Assembly: GCF_016653635.2 (NCBI RefSeq)
Contig: NZ_CP067420.1
Coordinates: forward strand, 1,433,501-1,497,500
DNA from: Skermanella sp. TT6
GTDB lineage: Bacteria > Pseudomonadota > Alphaproteobacteria > Azospirillales > Azospirillaceae
DNA: 64,000 bases
Direction of reading: 5' to 3'
The translations under genes and the position numbers were made by a program. This document shows positions 38,657 to 48,824 of the stretch, piece by piece. Each line of letters starts with the position of its first letter. Positions within the stretch are counted from its first letter, which is position 1. The notes below the pieces were generated by a model that worked only from the letters and a program-made list of their open reading frames with translations, was not told where the DNA came from and searched no databases.

Positions 38657-39627
38657 GGCGTGCTCCCCGGAATGGTCTTGCCCGGCGCGGGAACGCCGAT
38701 GCGGCGGATTTCCCAGCGCAGCTCGATGCCCGACGTCTCGTAGACGCGGCGGCGGACCTCCTCGCCCAGGGACTCCAGGTCGTCCGCCGTGGCGGAACCC
38801 AGGTTGAGCAGGAAGTTGCAGTGCTTCTCCGACACCTGCGCGCCGCCGATCATCAGGCCCCGGCAGCCGGCGCGGTCGATCAGCGCCCAGGCCTTCTCGC
38901 CCGGCGGGTTGGCGAAGGTCGAGCCGCCGGTCCGCGCGCGCACCGGCTGGCTGTCGGCCCGGGCCGACGAGATCTCGTGCATGCGGTGGCCGATCCCGGC
39001 AGGATCGCCGGGATGCCCGCGCAGCGTGGCGCCGGTGAAGATCCAATCCTCCGGCACCGCGCAGTGCCGGTAGGTCAGGCCCAGCGCCCCTCGGTCCAGA
39101 ACGTGCTCCCGCCCCTGGCGGTCCAGGGCGGTGGCCGAGACCACCACGTCGGACAGTTCGCGGCCGTAGGCGCCGCCGTTCATGCGGAGCGCGCCGCCGA
39201 TCGTGCCGGGGATGCCCGACAGGAACTCCAGCCCGGCGATGCCGGCGTCGCGCGCCGCCACCGCGACGTTCAGGTCCAGCGCGGCGGCGCCGGCGCGGAT
39301 CTCCATGCCGTCCGCCGTCCCGCCGTCCACGGCTATCTCGGCGAAGGCGCGGCCCAGCCGGACCACGACGCCGGGCACGCCGCCGTCGCGCACCAGCAGG
39401 TTCGACGCGACGCCGATCACGGTCACCGGCACGTCGGCCGGGCAGCCCGCCAGGAAGCCGGCCAGGTCGGCGGCGTCGGCCGGCCTGAACATCACCTCCG
39501 CCGGACCGCCGACGCGGAACCAGGTGACGTTCGCCAGCGGCGCGTTCGCGGTCACCCGTCCGCGCACCGCCGGCAGGCGGTCGATCAGGTGGGGCTCGTG
39601 GTGGTGCATGGGAGCGGCCGCCGTCAT
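38653..39627 (-). CDS. murB: UDP-N-acetylenolpyruvoylglucosamine reductase
   Basis: Flavoprotein that reduces the enolpyruvyl group to give UDP-MurNAc, 324 aa. The FAD-binding segment shows [20 protein letters not shown] and [20 protein letters not shown]; the proton-donor Ser is in [16 protein letters not shown]; and the C-terminal catalytic Glu lies in the region after [10 protein letters not shown]. The type II MurB layout (short third domain) fits the order and length of alphaproteobacteria. ATG 39627 overlaps the murC stop. Confidence 0.95.
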   Translation of the reverse strand: MTAAAPMHHHEPHLIDRLPAVRGRVTANAPLANVTWFRVGGPAEVMFRPADAADLAGFLAGCPADVPVTVIGVASNLLVRDGGVPGVVVRLGRAFAEIAVDGGTADGMEIRAGAAALDLNVAVAARDAGIAGLEFLSGIPGTIGGALRMNGGAYGRELSDVVVSATALDRQGREHVLDRGALGLTYRHCAVPEDWIFTGATLRGHPGDPAGIGHRMHEISSARADSQPVRARTGGSTFANPPGEKAWALIDRAGCRGLMIGGAQVSEKHCNFLLNLGSATADDLESLGEEVRRRVYETSGIELRWEIRRIGVPAPGKTIPGSTP

Positions 39628-41054
39628 CGGTTCTTGCCTCCCTCGGTGCCGTGGAGCTTGTCCAGCTCGCCGGGCAGGGCGTTGGCCCAGGCGGTGATGT
39701 TGCCGGCGCCCAGGCAGACGACGAAGTCGCCGGGCTGGGCGAGGTCGCGGACCATGGAGGGAAGGGCTTCCGCCGACGGCAGCGGCAGCACCTGGCGGTG
39801 GCCGCGCATCCGGAGCCCCTCTACCAGGCCGTCGCGGTCGGCGCCCTCGATCGGCTGCTCGCCGGCGGCATAGACGTCGGCGACCAGGACAGTGTCGGCG
39901 TCGTTGAAACAGGCGCAGAAATCCTCGAACAGGCTGTGCAGCCGGCTGTAGCGGTGCGGCTGGACCACCGCGATGGTCCGGCCGGTCCCGGCGGTCCGCG
40001 CCGCCTTCAGCACGGCGGCGATCTCCACCGGGTGGTGGCCGTAATCGTCGATCACGGTGACGCCGTTGCTCTCCCCCGTCTTGGTGAAGCGCCGCTTGAC
40101 GCCGGAGAAGCGGGCGAAGCTGGACCGGATCTTGTCGCCGTCGATGCCCATCTCGTTGCCGACCGCGATGGCCGCCAGGCTGTTCTGCACGTTGTGCAGC
40201 CCGAACATCGGCAGGTGGATGCCCTCGATCACGCGCGGCTCCCCGGCGACGCGGTCGCTGAGCGCCACGTCGAAGCGGGCGCCGTCGGTCCCGGTCACCA
40301 CGTCCACCGCGCGCACGTCGGCCTGCGGGCTGAAGCCGTAGGTCACGATCCGGCGGTCGGCGACGCGCGGGATCATCGCCTGGACCTCGGGATGGTCGAT
40401 GCACAGCGCCGCGAAGCCGTAGAAGGGGATGTTCTGCACGAAGCTGTCGAAGGCGGAGCGGACCCCGTCGAAGGTCCCGTAATGGTCCAGGTGCTCGGGG
40501 TCGATGTTGGTCACGACGGTGATCAGCGCCGGCAGCTTGGTGAAGGTGCCGTCGCTCTCGTCCGCCTCGACCACCATCCAGTCGCCGGCGCCCAGGCGGG
40601 TGTTGGTGCCGTAGGCGTTGATGATGCCGCCGTTGATCACGGTCGGGTCCAGCCCGGCGCCTTCCAGCAGGGTGCCGACCATGCTGGTGGTCGTGGTCTT
40701 GCCGTGGGTGCCGCCGATCGCGATCGACCATTTCAGCCGCATCAGCTCGCCCAGCATCTCGGCCCGGCGGACCACCGGGATCAGGGCGGTACGGGCCGCG
40801 GCGACCTCGGGATTGTCCTTCTTGACCGCGGAGGAGATCACCACGACCGAGGCGTCGGCCAGGTTCTCGCCGCGATGGCCGATCTCGACCGGGATGCCCA
40901 GGGCGCGCAGGCGCTTGACGTTGGCGCTGTCGGCGATGTCGGACCCGCGGACGGAATAACCCAGGTTCCGCAGCACCTCGGCGATGCCGCTCATGCCGAT
41001 CCCGCCGATACCGACGAAGTGGATCGTCCCGATGGACAGGGGCAGGGCTCTCAT
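39624..41054 (-). CDS. murC: UDP-N-acetylmuramate-L-alanine ligase
   Basis: Adds L-alanine to UDP-MurNAc. In 476 aa, [20 protein letters not shown] near 13-32 is the nucleotide-sugar end, [12 protein letters not shown] near 113-124 is the ATP loop, followed by [20 protein letters not shown] and the C-terminal [10 protein letters not shown] and QPHRYSR segments typical of MurC. ATG 41054 shares one base with the murG stop (TAATG). Confidence 0.96.
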   Translation of the reverse strand: MRALPLSIGTIHFVGIGGIGMSGIAEVLRNLGYSVRGSDIADSANVKRLRALGIPVEIGHRGENLADASVVVISSAVKKDNPEVAAARTALIPVVRRAEMLGELMRLKWSIAIGGTHGKTTTTSMVGTLLEGAGLDPTVINGGIINAYGTNTRLGAGDWMVVEADESDGTFTKLPALITVVTNIDPEHLDHYGTFDGVRSAFDSFVQNIPFYGFAALCIDHPEVQAMIPRVADRRIVTYGFSPQADVRAVDVVTGTDGARFDVALSDRVAGEPRVIEGIHLPMFGLHNVQNSLAAIAVGNEMGIDGDKIRSSFARFSGVKRRFTKTGESNGVTVIDDYGHHPVEIAAVLKAARTAGTGRTIAVVQPHRYSRLHSLFEDFCACFNDADTVLVADVYAAGEQPIEGADRDGLVEGLRMRGHRQVLPLPSAEALPSMVRDLAQPGDFVVCLGAGNITAWANALPGELDKLHGTEGGKNR

Positions 41055-42238
41055 TATTCGGCGGCCTCGGTGGAGTAACGGTCCGCGCCGGCCTTGGGCC
41101 GGTCGCTTCGGGGTGACGCGGCGCCCTTGGCGGCGCCAGGGGCGATGTCGATGACGATGTCGGCCAGGAGCGAGGCCGCGTCCGCGGCGCCGCGCGCGCG
41201 GGCCGCCTCGGCCGCCTTGGCCAGGGTGGCGGGCAGGTCGAGCAGGGCTTCCAGCCGGTCGGCCAGCGCCTTCGGCGTGAAGGCCGGCTGGGGCATCAGC
41301 CAGGCGCCGCCGGCATCGGCCACGGCCTGCGCGTTGGCGGTCTGGTGGTCGTCCATGGCGAACGGGTAGGGCACCAGCACGGCCGGCCGGCCGGCCGCGG
41401 CCAGCTCGGCTACGGTCGAGGCGCCCGAGCGGCAGATGGCGAGGTGGCAGGCCGCCAGCCGGTCCGGCACGTCGCGGAAGAAGCTGGACAGCTCGGCATC
41501 GACCCCGGCCCTGGCGAAGGCGGCCTTCGCCGCTTCCAGGTCCTCCGGCCGGCATTGCTGGGCGAGGCGGATGCGCTCCCGCAGCATGGCGGGCAGCAGC
41601 GCCAGCGCTTCCGGCACGATCTCGCTGAAGATCCGGGCCCCCTGGCTGCCGCCGACCACCAGCAGCCGAAGCTCGCCGCCCGGTTCCAGCGTCGGATAGG
41701 GCAGGTCGCGGACGGCGGTGACGGCCGGGCGCACCGGGTTGCCGGTCGTCACCAGCTTCGCCCGGTCGGCCGGCTTGACCGCCGACACGGTTGCGAAGCT
41801 GGTGGCGATCCGGGCGGCGCCCGACGCCAGCATCCGGTTGGCCCGGCCGAGCACCGCGTTCTGTTCGTGCAGCACGGTCGGCACGCCGGCCCGCTGCGCC
41901 ATCAGCACCGTCGGGACCGACGGGTATCCGCCGAATCCCACCACGACGGAAGGCCGCAGGGCCGCGATCAGGCGCCGCGCCTGGAGGGCGCCCAGGCCCA
42001 GCTCGACGGCGCCGCGCAGCTTGCCCATCACGCCGCTGCCGAAGCTCGACGCGCGGATGCGGTGGACCTCGACCTCCGGCAGGGCGTCGCCGAAGGCCTT
42101 GCCGCGGCGGTCGGTGACCAGCACCACCCGGTTGCCGCGCGCCAGCAGCTCGCGGGCCAGCGCCTCCGCCGGGAACATGTGCCCGCCCGTGCCGCCCGCG
42201 GCCAGGACGACGGGGGCTTGCGTCTCGATGGGCGTCAT
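41054..42238 (-). CDS. murG: Lipid II synthase MurG
   Basis: Membrane-associated glycosyltransferase that adds GlcNAc to lipid I, 394 aa. Donor and acceptor loops are seen as [16 protein letters not shown] near 13-28, GFGGYPSVP near 100-108, [13 protein letters not shown] near 122-134, [13 protein letters not shown] near 190-202 and the donor-binding [22 protein letters not shown], with the later DDHQTANA. The C-terminal tail of about 30 residues is basic and variable. ATG 42238 overlaps ftsW by 4 bp. Confidence 0.96.
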   Translation of the reverse strand: MTPIETQAPVVLAAGGTGGHMFPAEALARELLARGNRVVLVTDRRGKAFGDALPEVEVHRIRASSFGSGVMGKLRGAVELGLGALQARRLIAALRPSVVVGFGGYPSVPTVLMAQRAGVPTVLHEQNAVLGRANRMLASGAARIATSFATVSAVKPADRAKLVTTGNPVRPAVTAVRDLPYPTLEPGGELRLLVVGGSQGARIFSEIVPEALALLPAMLRERIRLAQQCRPEDLEAAKAAFARAGVDAELSSFFRDVPDRLAACHLAICRSGASTVAELAAAGRPAVLVPYPFAMDDHQTANAQAVADAGGAWLMPQPAFTPKALADRLEALLDLPATLAKAAEAARARGAADAASLLADIVIDIAPGAAKGAASPRSDRPKAGADRYSTEAAE

Positions 42239-43359
42239 GTCCCGTCTCCTCCGCCGAAGCGCTTGCGGGTCAGCGCCAGCACCATGCCCATGCCGAAGCC
42301 CAGCGCCAGCAGCGACGAGCCGCCGTAGCTGATGAAGGGCAGGGTCATGCCCTTGGTCGGCATCATGTGCAGGCTCGACGCCATGTTGATCCAGGCCTGG
42401 AGCCCGAACTGGGTCAGCAGCCCGGTGACCGCCAGGACGACGAACAGGTTGTCGTCGCGCATCACCCGCAGGAACCCGCGGATCACGATGAAGGCGAACA
42501 GCGTGATCAGGACGAGGCACCAGAACAGCCCCAGCTCCTCGCCGGCGACCGCGAAGATGAAGTCGGCATGGGCGTCCGGCAGCATCATCTTGATGCTGCC
42601 CTGGCCGGGGCCGGTACCGAAGGCGCCGCCGTTCTGGAACGCCTCCAGCGACCGGGTCACCTGGTAGTTGTCGCCCGCCGCCGGGTCGAGGAAGCGGTCG
42701 ATGCGGCTCGACACGTGTGGGAACAGCATGTAGGCGCCGACCAGGCCGGTGATGCCCAGCACGCCCAGGATGGCGACCAGGACGATCGGCAGCCCCGCCA
42801 GGAAGAACTGGCAGAACCACACCACCGAGACGACGAAGGTCATGCCCAGGTCCGGCTGCATCATCAACAGCCCGACGATCATCAGGTACAGCATGATGGA
42901 GATGATCGCGCCGGGGAACCGGTCGCTGGTCTTGCCGTGGGCGAACAGCCAGGCGGCGACCACGGCGAAGGCCGGCTTGACGAACTCCGACGGCTGGATC
43001 GACAGGCCGGGGACATGGATCCAGCGGCGCGCACCCTTGATCTCGAAGCCGATGACCATGGTCAGCGCCAGCAGGATGGTGAAGAAGATGAAGGCGATCA
43101 CCGCGGTCCGCCGGATCCCGCGAGGGCTCAGCAGCGAGACGCCGACCATCAGCATGCAGGCCGGGACCAGCATCAGGATGTGCCGCTGGACGAAGTGGAA
43201 ATTGTCCAGCCCGATGCGTTCGGCCACGGCGGGGCTGGCCGCCTGGACCAGCACGATGCCGAGGCCCATCAGGACCGCCACCACCGCCAGCGTCCAGCGG
43301 TCCACCGTCCACCACCATTTGCCGAATATGGAATGGTCGGTCCGGGCGAAAGCGGTCAT
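42235..43359 (-). CDS. ftsW: Division-specific peptidoglycan glycosyltransferase FtsW
   Basis: SEDS-family polymerase working with FtsI at the septum, 374 aa, with about ten membrane helices. SEDS features include [35 protein letters not shown] and the loop with [23 protein letters not shown], plus the C-terminal [20 protein letters not shown]. The catalytic Asp is expected in the region after the large loop. It overlaps murG and murD by 4 bp on each side. Confidence 0.95.
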   Translation of the reverse strand: MTAFARTDHSIFGKWWWTVDRWTLAVVAVLMGLGIVLVQAASPAVAERIGLDNFHFVQRHILMLVPACMLMVGVSLLSPRGIRRTAVIAFIFFTILLALTMVIGFEIKGARRWIHVPGLSIQPSEFVKPAFAVVAAWLFAHGKTSDRFPGAIISIMLYLMIVGLLMMQPDLGMTFVVSVVWFCQFFLAGLPIVLVAILGVLGITGLVGAYMLFPHVSSRIDRFLDPAAGDNYQVTRSLEAFQNGGAFGTGPGQGSIKMMLPDAHADFIFAVAGEELGLFWCLVLITLFAFIVIRGFLRVMRDDNLFVVLAVTGLLTQFGLQAWINMASSLHMMPTKGMTLPFISYGGSSLLALGFGMGMVLALTRKRFGGGDGT

Positions 43360-44741
43360 CCCGCGATTTCCTTCTTCACCAGAAAATCATTGACCAGGGC
43401 CGCGAACACCTCGCCGCGGTGCTCGAAGCTCCTGAACTGGTCCCAGGAGGCGCAGGCCGGCGACAGCAGCACGGTGGCGCCGGGGAGCGCCTCGTCCCGC
43501 GCCATGGCCGCCGCGGCCGGCACGGCAGCCTCCAGGGTTCCGCACCGGGTATAGGCGACACCGTGGCGGTCGAGCCACGCGGCGAATTGCTCCGTCGCCT
43601 GCCCGATCAGGAAGGCGTGGCGGATGCGCGGCATGAAAGGCTCCAGACCGTCCAGGCCGCCTTCCTTGGGCTGCCCGCCGATGATCCAGTAGATCGGGTC
43701 GTAGCAGACCAGCGCCTTGGCCGCCGCGTCCGCGTTGGTCGCCTTGCTGTCGTTGACGAAGCGGATGCCGTTCCGGTCCGCCACCATCTGCTGGCGGTGC
43801 GCCAGTCCGGGAAAGCTGCGGAGGCCCTCCAGGATGGTGTCCACCGGGACGCCGCAGGCGCGGGCCGCCGCGAAGGCCGCCGCCGCGTTCTGCCAGTTGT
43901 GCCGGCCGGGCAGGGCGGCGATCCCGGCGAGGTCGATCACCGGCTCGGCGCCGCCGTCGTACAGCTTGCCGTCCAGGACATGGATCCCCTTGGTCGGCCG
44001 CTCCGCCGAGACGGGGACCACGGCGCAGGGGACGGTGTGCTCCAGATCTTCGAAGACGGCCCGGCAATGGGCGTCGTCCACGCCGACGATGGCTGTGTGC
44101 GAGCGCTTCGGGTGCTGGAAGATGCGGCGCTTGGCGGCGACATAGCCGTCCATGCCGCCGTGGCGGTCCAGATGGTCGGGCGTGACGTTCAGCAGGATCG
44201 CCACGTTGAACCCGACGGAGGGCACCAGTTCCAGCTGGTACGAGGACATCTCCAGCACGTAGATGCCGTCCTCCCCCAGCGGCTCGAAGCTCAGGACCGG
44301 CGTGCCGAGATTGCCGCCGACCTGGATCCTCCGGCCGGCGAGCGCCAGGATGTGCCCGATCAGCGCCGTCGTGGTGGATTTGCCGTTCGTCCCGGTGATC
44401 CCGACATAGGCCGCCTTGGGCTGCGCCCGGTACAGCAGCTCGATGTCGCCCACGATGGGCAGGCCGGCATCCTTCGCCCGTGCCGCGACCGCGTTGGGCT
44501 TCGGGAAGCTGTGCGGGATGCCGGGCGACAGCACCAGCGCCTCGACCCCGGAGAGGTCGGCCGTGTTCAGGTCGGTCAGCGGGATGCCGGCGGCGGTCGC
44601 GGCGGCGCGGCCCGCCTCGCCGTCGTCCCAGGCCAGGATCTCCACGCCGGCGTCGGCCAGCGCCCTGGCGGTGGCCAGACCCGACTTGGCGAGGCCCATG
44701 ACCGCGTAGCGCTTCCCCCGGAGATGCTTGAGGTCGATCAT
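43356..44741 (-). CDS. murD: UDP-N-acetylmuramoylalanine-D-glutamate ligase
   Basis: Adds D-glutamate to UDP-MurNAc-L-Ala, 461 aa. GLAKSGLATARALADAG near 16-32 is the sugar end, GITGTNGKSTTTALIG near 113-128 the ATP loop, EMSSYQLELV near 164-173, and NVTPDHLDRHGGMDGY near 185-200, with RFVNDSKATNADAAAKAL in the central domain. The C-terminal domain ends in a normal position. It is 4 bp from mraY and overlaps ftsW. Confidence 0.96.
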   Translation of the reverse strand: MIDLKHLRGKRYAVMGLAKSGLATARALADAGVEILAWDDGEAGRAAATAAGIPLTDLNTADLSGVEALVLSPGIPHSFPKPNAVAARAKDAGLPIVGDIELLYRAQPKAAYVGITGTNGKSTTTALIGHILALAGRRIQVGGNLGTPVLSFEPLGEDGIYVLEMSSYQLELVPSVGFNVAILLNVTPDHLDRHGGMDGYVAAKRRIFQHPKRSHTAIVGVDDAHCRAVFEDLEHTVPCAVVPVSAERPTKGIHVLDGKLYDGGAEPVIDLAGIAALPGRHNWQNAAAAFAAARACGVPVDTILEGLRSFPGLAHRQQMVADRNGIRFVNDSKATNADAAAKALVCYDPIYWIIGGQPKEGGLDGLEPFMPRIRHAFLIGQATEQFAAWLDRHGVAYTRCGTLEAAVPAAAAMARDEALPGATVLLSPACASWDQFRSFEHRGEVFAALVNDFLVKKEIAG

Positions 44742-44745
44742 GGCG

Positions 44746-45831
44746 TCACCGCAGCTTCAGGGTGGACAGGCCGACCAGGGCCAGCACCACGGCGATGATC
44801 CAGAAGCGGATGACCACGGTCGGCTCGGCCCAGCCCTTCTTCTCGAAGTGATGGTGCAGCGGCGCCATGCGGAAGACCCGCTTGCCGGTCAGCTTGTAGG
44901 AGGTGACCTGGACGATCACCGACACCGTCTCCAGCACGAACAGGCCGCCGATGATCGCCAGCACCAGCTCGTGCTTGGTGATGACGCTGATGGCGCCCAG
45001 CGCGCCGCCGATCGACAGCGACCCCGTGTCGCCCATGAAGACCATGGCGGGCGGCGCGTTGAACCACAGGAAGCCCAGGCCGGCGCCGACCATGGCGCCG
45101 CAGAACACCGCCAGCTCGCCGGTTCCCGGCACGTGGTGGATCTGCAGGTAGTTGGCGAATACCGTGTTGCCGACCAGATAGGCGATCAGGCCGAAGCAGC
45201 TCGCCGCGATCATCACCGGCACGATCGCCAGCCCGTCGAGCCCGTCGGTCAGGTTGACCGCGTTGCTGGCGCCGACCATGACGAATACCGCCATCGGCAC
45301 GAAGAACCAGCCGAGGTCGATCAGCAGGTCCTTCATGAAGGGAACGGCCAGCCCGTGGGACACGGTGTCCTGGCCGAACACCGCGATGATCAGGGCCGCT
45401 GCCCCGCCGGTGCCGATCTGGCCGGCCAGCTTCAGCTTGCCCGACAGGCCCTTGGTGTTGCGCTTGGTCAGCTTCAGGAAGTCGTCGCCGAAGCCGATCA
45501 GGCCGAAGCCCACGGTGACCAGCAGGACGACCCAGACGAACAGGTTGGTCAGGTCGGCCCACAGCAGCGTGCTGATCATCACCGCGATCAGGATCATCAG
45601 GCCGCCCATGGTGGGCGTGCCTTTCTTCTTCTGGTGGGTTTCCGGCCCGTCGCTGCGGATCGGCTGGCCCTCGCCCTGCTTGGACTTCAGCCAGCGGATC
45701 AGGGTCGGGAAGAACACGAAGCTGATCACGGACGCGGTCAGGATCGCTCCGCCCGTCCGGAACGTGATGTACCGGAACAGATTGAAGATGATGAAATCAT
45801 CCGCCAGGGGAAACAGCAGGTGATAAAGCAT
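44746..45831 (-). CDS. mraY: Phospho-N-acetylmuramoyl-pentapeptide-transferase MraY
   Basis: Integral membrane enzyme that moves phospho-MurNAc-pentapeptide to undecaprenyl phosphate, forming lipid I. In 361 aa there are about ten helices; diagnostic motifs are [13 protein letters not shown] near 68-80, [17 protein letters not shown] near 112-128 (the Asp pair binds Mg), [11 protein letters not shown] near 194-204 and [14 protein letters not shown] near 326-339. Confidence 0.97.
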   Translation of the reverse strand: MLYHLLFPLADDFIIFNLFRYITFRTGGAILTASVISFVFFPTLIRWLKSKQGEGQPIRSDGPETHQKKKGTPTMGGLMILIAVMISTLLWADLTNLFVWVVLLVTVGFGLIGFGDDFLKLTKRNTKGLSGKLKLAGQIGTGGAAALIIAVFGQDTVSHGLAVPFMKDLLIDLGWFFVPMAVFVMVGASNAVNLTDGLDGLAIVPVMIAASCFGLIAYLVGNTVFANYLQIHHVPGTGELAVFCGAMVGAGLGFLWFNAPPAMVFMGDTGSLSIGGALGAISVITKHELVLAIIGGLFVLETVSVIVQVTSYKLTGKRVFRMAPLHHHFEKKGWAEPTVVIRFWIIAVVLALVGLSTLKLR

Positions 45832-45843
45832 CGTGGAATCGCC

Positions 45844-47355
45844 TCAGCCCTGCCGTGCGGCGCGTTGCGCCCTGTCGTCGGGAATTTCGCCGGGAGTTTC
45901 GTCGGGAGTCGTTCGGGAGTTCGAATCGGAATCGCCCCCGGTATCGAGGGCGGCGACCGCGTCGACCACGGCGGCCATGCGGCTGCCGGCCGACCCCTTG
46001 ACCATCAGGACGTCGCCGGCGCGCACCGCCCCGGCCACCAGCGGGGCCAGCGCCGCGCTGTCCGGGGCCCAGCCGCCGCGCAGGGCGGCCGGCAGCCTGT
46101 CGAACAGGCGCTTCATGTCGGGGCCGGCGCAGAACACCAGGTCCACCGAGGCGGCCTTCAGCGGCTCGGCCAGGGCCGCGTGCAGCAGGGGCGACCGCTC
46201 GCCCAACTCCAGCATGTCGCCCAGCACGGCGATGCGCCGCCCGCCGACGCCCGGATCGCCCTTGGCCAGCACCTGGAAGCTCGCTTCCATGGACACCGGG
46301 CTGGCGTTGTAGCTCTCGTCGATCACGGTCAGGGCGCCCTGGGCCAGCCGCACGCGCCGGCGGGCACCCCGTCCCTTGATCGGCTTCAGCGTCGCCATGG
46401 CCCGCGCCGCCGCGGCGACGTCGCCGCCCAGCGCGCGGACCGCCAGCAGCACGGCCAGGCTGTTCATCACGTGGTGGCGGCCGGGCAGCGCCAGGCAGTA
46501 TTGCAGCGCCTCGCCCTTGATCACCGCGTTGACCGCGCTGCAGGTCGCATGGATCGAGCAGTCGGCAAGCCGGGCGCTGGCGTCCTCGGCCTTGCCGAAG
46601 CCCAGGATGCGCGACAGCCCGCGGGTGCGGGCGGCGGCGACCAGCCGGGCATAGTGCGGGTTGTCGCGGTTCAACACCACGGCGCCGTTTGGCGCCATGC
46701 CTTCGAAGATCTCCGCCTTGGCGTCGGCGATCGCCTCGACCGACGGGAAATGCTCCAGGTGGACCGCCTCGACGGTCGTGATCACCGAGACGTCGGGGCG
46801 GACCTGGCGGGACAGCGGGCCGATCTCGCCGGCATGGTTCATGCCCAGCTCGAACACGGCGTAGGTGCAGTCCGGCGGCATGCGCGCCAGGCTCAGCGGC
46901 ACGCCCCAATGGTTGTTCAGGCTTCCCGCCGTGGCGAAGGTGGGCGCCAGCGCGGACAGGCAGGTTCCCAGCGCCTCCTTGGTGCTGGTCTTGCCGACCG
47001 ACCCGGTCACCGCGACGATCTTGGCGCCGGTGCGCAACCGCGCCACCGAGCCCAGGTCCTGGAGGGCGGCGAAGGTGTCCTCGACCATGACCAGCGGGGC
47101 GTCCGGCCCGACGCCGTCCGGCCGGTGCGACACCAGGGCGGCGGCCGCGCCGGCGGCCAGCGCCTGCGCCACGTATCCGTGGCCGTCGAAGTTCGGACCC
47201 TTCAGAGCGATGAAAAGATCGCCCGGCTGGATCGTGCGGCTGTCGATCGACACGCCGGTCGCCTGCCAGTCCAGGGCGTCGGCGGAGCCGTGCAGGGTGC
47301 CGTTGGTCGCCGCGGCGACGTCGCCGGCGGTCCAGAGAACGGGGGGGCGTGCCAT
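45844..47355 (-). CDS. murF: UDP-MurNAc-tripeptide-D-Ala-D-Ala ligase MurF
   Basis: Completes the cytoplasmic pentapeptide precursor, 503 aa. The ATP loop is VTGSVGKTSTKEALG near 115-129, followed by ELGMNHAGEIGPLS near 168-181 and VIDESYNASPVSMEASF near 344-360. Near the C-terminus lies a short tail of low complexity (SNSRTTPDETPGEIPDDRAQ) encoded by imperfect GGGAGTT/C-type repeats, beyond the normal end of the protein. It shares one base with murE and ends 12 bases before mraY. Confidence 0.95.
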   Translation of the reverse strand: MARPPVLWTAGDVAAATNGTLHGSADALDWQATGVSIDSRTIQPGDLFIALKGPNFDGHGYVAQALAAGAAAALVSHRPDGVGPDAPLVMVEDTFAALQDLGSVARLRTGAKIVAVTGSVGKTSTKEALGTCLSALAPTFATAGSLNNHWGVPLSLARMPPDCTYAVFELGMNHAGEIGPLSRQVRPDVSVITTVEAVHLEHFPSVEAIADAKAEIFEGMAPNGAVVLNRDNPHYARLVAAARTRGLSRILGFGKAEDASARLADCSIHATCSAVNAVIKGEALQYCLALPGRHHVMNSLAVLLAVRALGGDVAAAARAMATLKPIKGRGARRRVRLAQGALTVIDESYNASPVSMEASFQVLAKGDPGVGGRRIAVLGDMLELGERSPLLHAALAEPLKAASVDLVFCAGPDMKRLFDRLPAALRGGWAPDSAALAPLVAGAVRAGDVLMVKGSAGSRMAAVVDAVAALDTGGDSDSNSRTTPDETPGEIPDDRAQRAARQG

Positions 47356-48824
47356 CAGACCAGGGCCTCCCGCAGGGCGGCGCGCGCCTCGTCGGCGTCG
47401 TCGAACGGCCGTACCACGGTGCCGACGGTCTGGCCCTGCTCGTGGCCCTTGCCGGCGATCACCAGCACGTCCCCCTCGGCCAGGTCCCCGACGGCGGCGC
47501 GGATCGCCGCGGCGCGGTCGCCGATCTCCTCGGCGTCCGGGCAGCCGGCCATGACCTCGCGCCGGATCGCCTCCGCCGCCTCGGTCCTGGGGTTGTCGTC
47601 GGTCACGATGACCCGATCGGCCAGCCGGTCCGCCAGCTCGCCCATGACCGGCCGCTTGCCCCGGTCACGGTCGCCGCCGCAGCCGAACACCACCACCAGC
47701 CGCTTCGCCGCGTGGGGACGCAAGGCCCGCAGGACCGTCTCCAGCGCGTCGGGCGTGTGGGCATAGTCCACGTAGATCGGGGCGCCCGAGGGGTGGTGGG
47801 CGACCAGTTCCAGCCGGCCGCGGACGCCGCCCAGCCGCTCCAGCGCCGCCGCCGCCTCGTCCGGGTCGGTGCCCGTGCCGATCGCCATGCCCAGCGCGCA
47901 CAGCGCGTTCATGCACTGGAAGCGCCCCGCCAGCGGCAGGTCGATGTCGTGGTCCCGGCCGAGCACGGTCAGCTTCAGCCGCTGTCCGTGGGGCAGGGGG
48001 ATCAGGTCGCGCAAGACAAGCTCCTTCGCCTGTGTGCCATAGCCGATCAGGCGATGACCACGCCGCGAACACAGCTCTGACAGATGGGTGAACTCGGGCG
48101 CGTCCGCGTTCAGCACCGCCGTCCCGCCGGGGGGCAGGACGCGGTCGAACAGCATCGACTTGGCCGCGAGGTAAGCCTCCATACTGCCGTGGTAATCCAG
48201 GTGGTCGCGTGACAAATTTGTGAAACCTGCGGTTTCGATCGCCACGCCGTCCAGGCGGTGCTGGTCGAGACCGTGGCTCGACGCCTCCATGGCGAGATGG
48301 TCGATCCCGACATCGGCAAGCTCGGCGAGCGCCTGGTGCAGAGACACGGTGTCCGGCGTGGTCAGCGAGCCGTAGCGCTCCATCCCCGGCGCCGTGATGC
48401 CCAGGGTGCCCAGGCTTGCCGCCCGGTGGCCGAGCAGGGACCAGAGCTGGCGGGCGAACTGCACGGTGGAGGTCTTGCCGTTGGTGCCGGTCACCGCCGC
48501 GACGTGGGCCGGCTGCCGCCCGTAGAAGCGGGCCGCCATCAGCGCCAGCCGGCGCCGGGGGTTCTCGTCCTCGATCACGGCGACGCCGTCGGGCGCCCCG
48601 TCCGGCAGCACCGTGCCGGCCGGTCCCAGCACCGCCACCGCGCCGCGCGCCACCGCGTCGGCCACGAAGGCCCGCCCGTCGGCCTTGCTTCCCGGCAGCG
48701 CCGCGAACAGGAAACCCGGCTTGACCGCGCGCGAATCGCTCGTCAGGCCCGCGATCAGGGGATCGCGGGCCTGGAGCGGCGCGGCCTGGGTGGTGTCGGA
48801 GGAGGCGAGGTCAGTAAGACGCAA
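47355..48824 (-). CDS. murE: UDP-MurNAc-L-Ala-D-Glu:meso-diaminopimelate ligase MurE
   Basis: Adds the third amino acid of the stem peptide, 489 aa. ATP loop VTGTNGKTSTVQF is near 114-126, MEASSHGLDQHRLDGV near 179-194, and the diaminopimelate recognition box DNPRTE near 411-416 shows that meso-DAP rather than lysine is added, as expected for a Gram-negative. It overlaps ftsI by 14 bases at its start and murF by one base at its end. Confidence 0.96.
   Translation of the reverse strand: MRLTDLASSDTTQAAPLQARDPLIAGLTSDSRAVKPGFLFAALPGSKADGRAFVADAVARGAVAVLGPAGTVLPDGAPDGVAVIEDENPRRRLALMAARFYGRQPAHVAAVTGTNGKTSTVQFARQLWSLLGHRAASLGTLGITAPGMERYGSLTTPDTVSLHQALAELADVGIDHLAMEASSHGLDQHRLDGVAIETAGFTNLSRDHLDYHGSMEAYLAAKSMLFDRVLPPGGTAVLNADAPEFTHLSELCSRRGHRLIGYGTQAKELVLRDLIPLPHGQRLKLTVLGRDHDIDLPLAGRFQCMNALCALGMAIGTGTDPDEAAAALERLGGVRGRLELVAHHPSGAPIYVDYAHTPDALETVLRALRPHAAKRLVVVFGCGGDRDRGKRPVMGELADRLADRVIVTDDNPRTEAAEAIRREVMAGCPDAEEIGDRAAAIRAAVGDLAEGDVLVIAGKGHEQGQTVGTVVRPFDDADEARAALREALV

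Noticed and set aside
45890-45930. CRISPR-like short repeats at the end of murF
   Set aside because: Imperfect GGGAGTT/C repeats of about 12 bases without spacers; they lie in the coding tail of murF.
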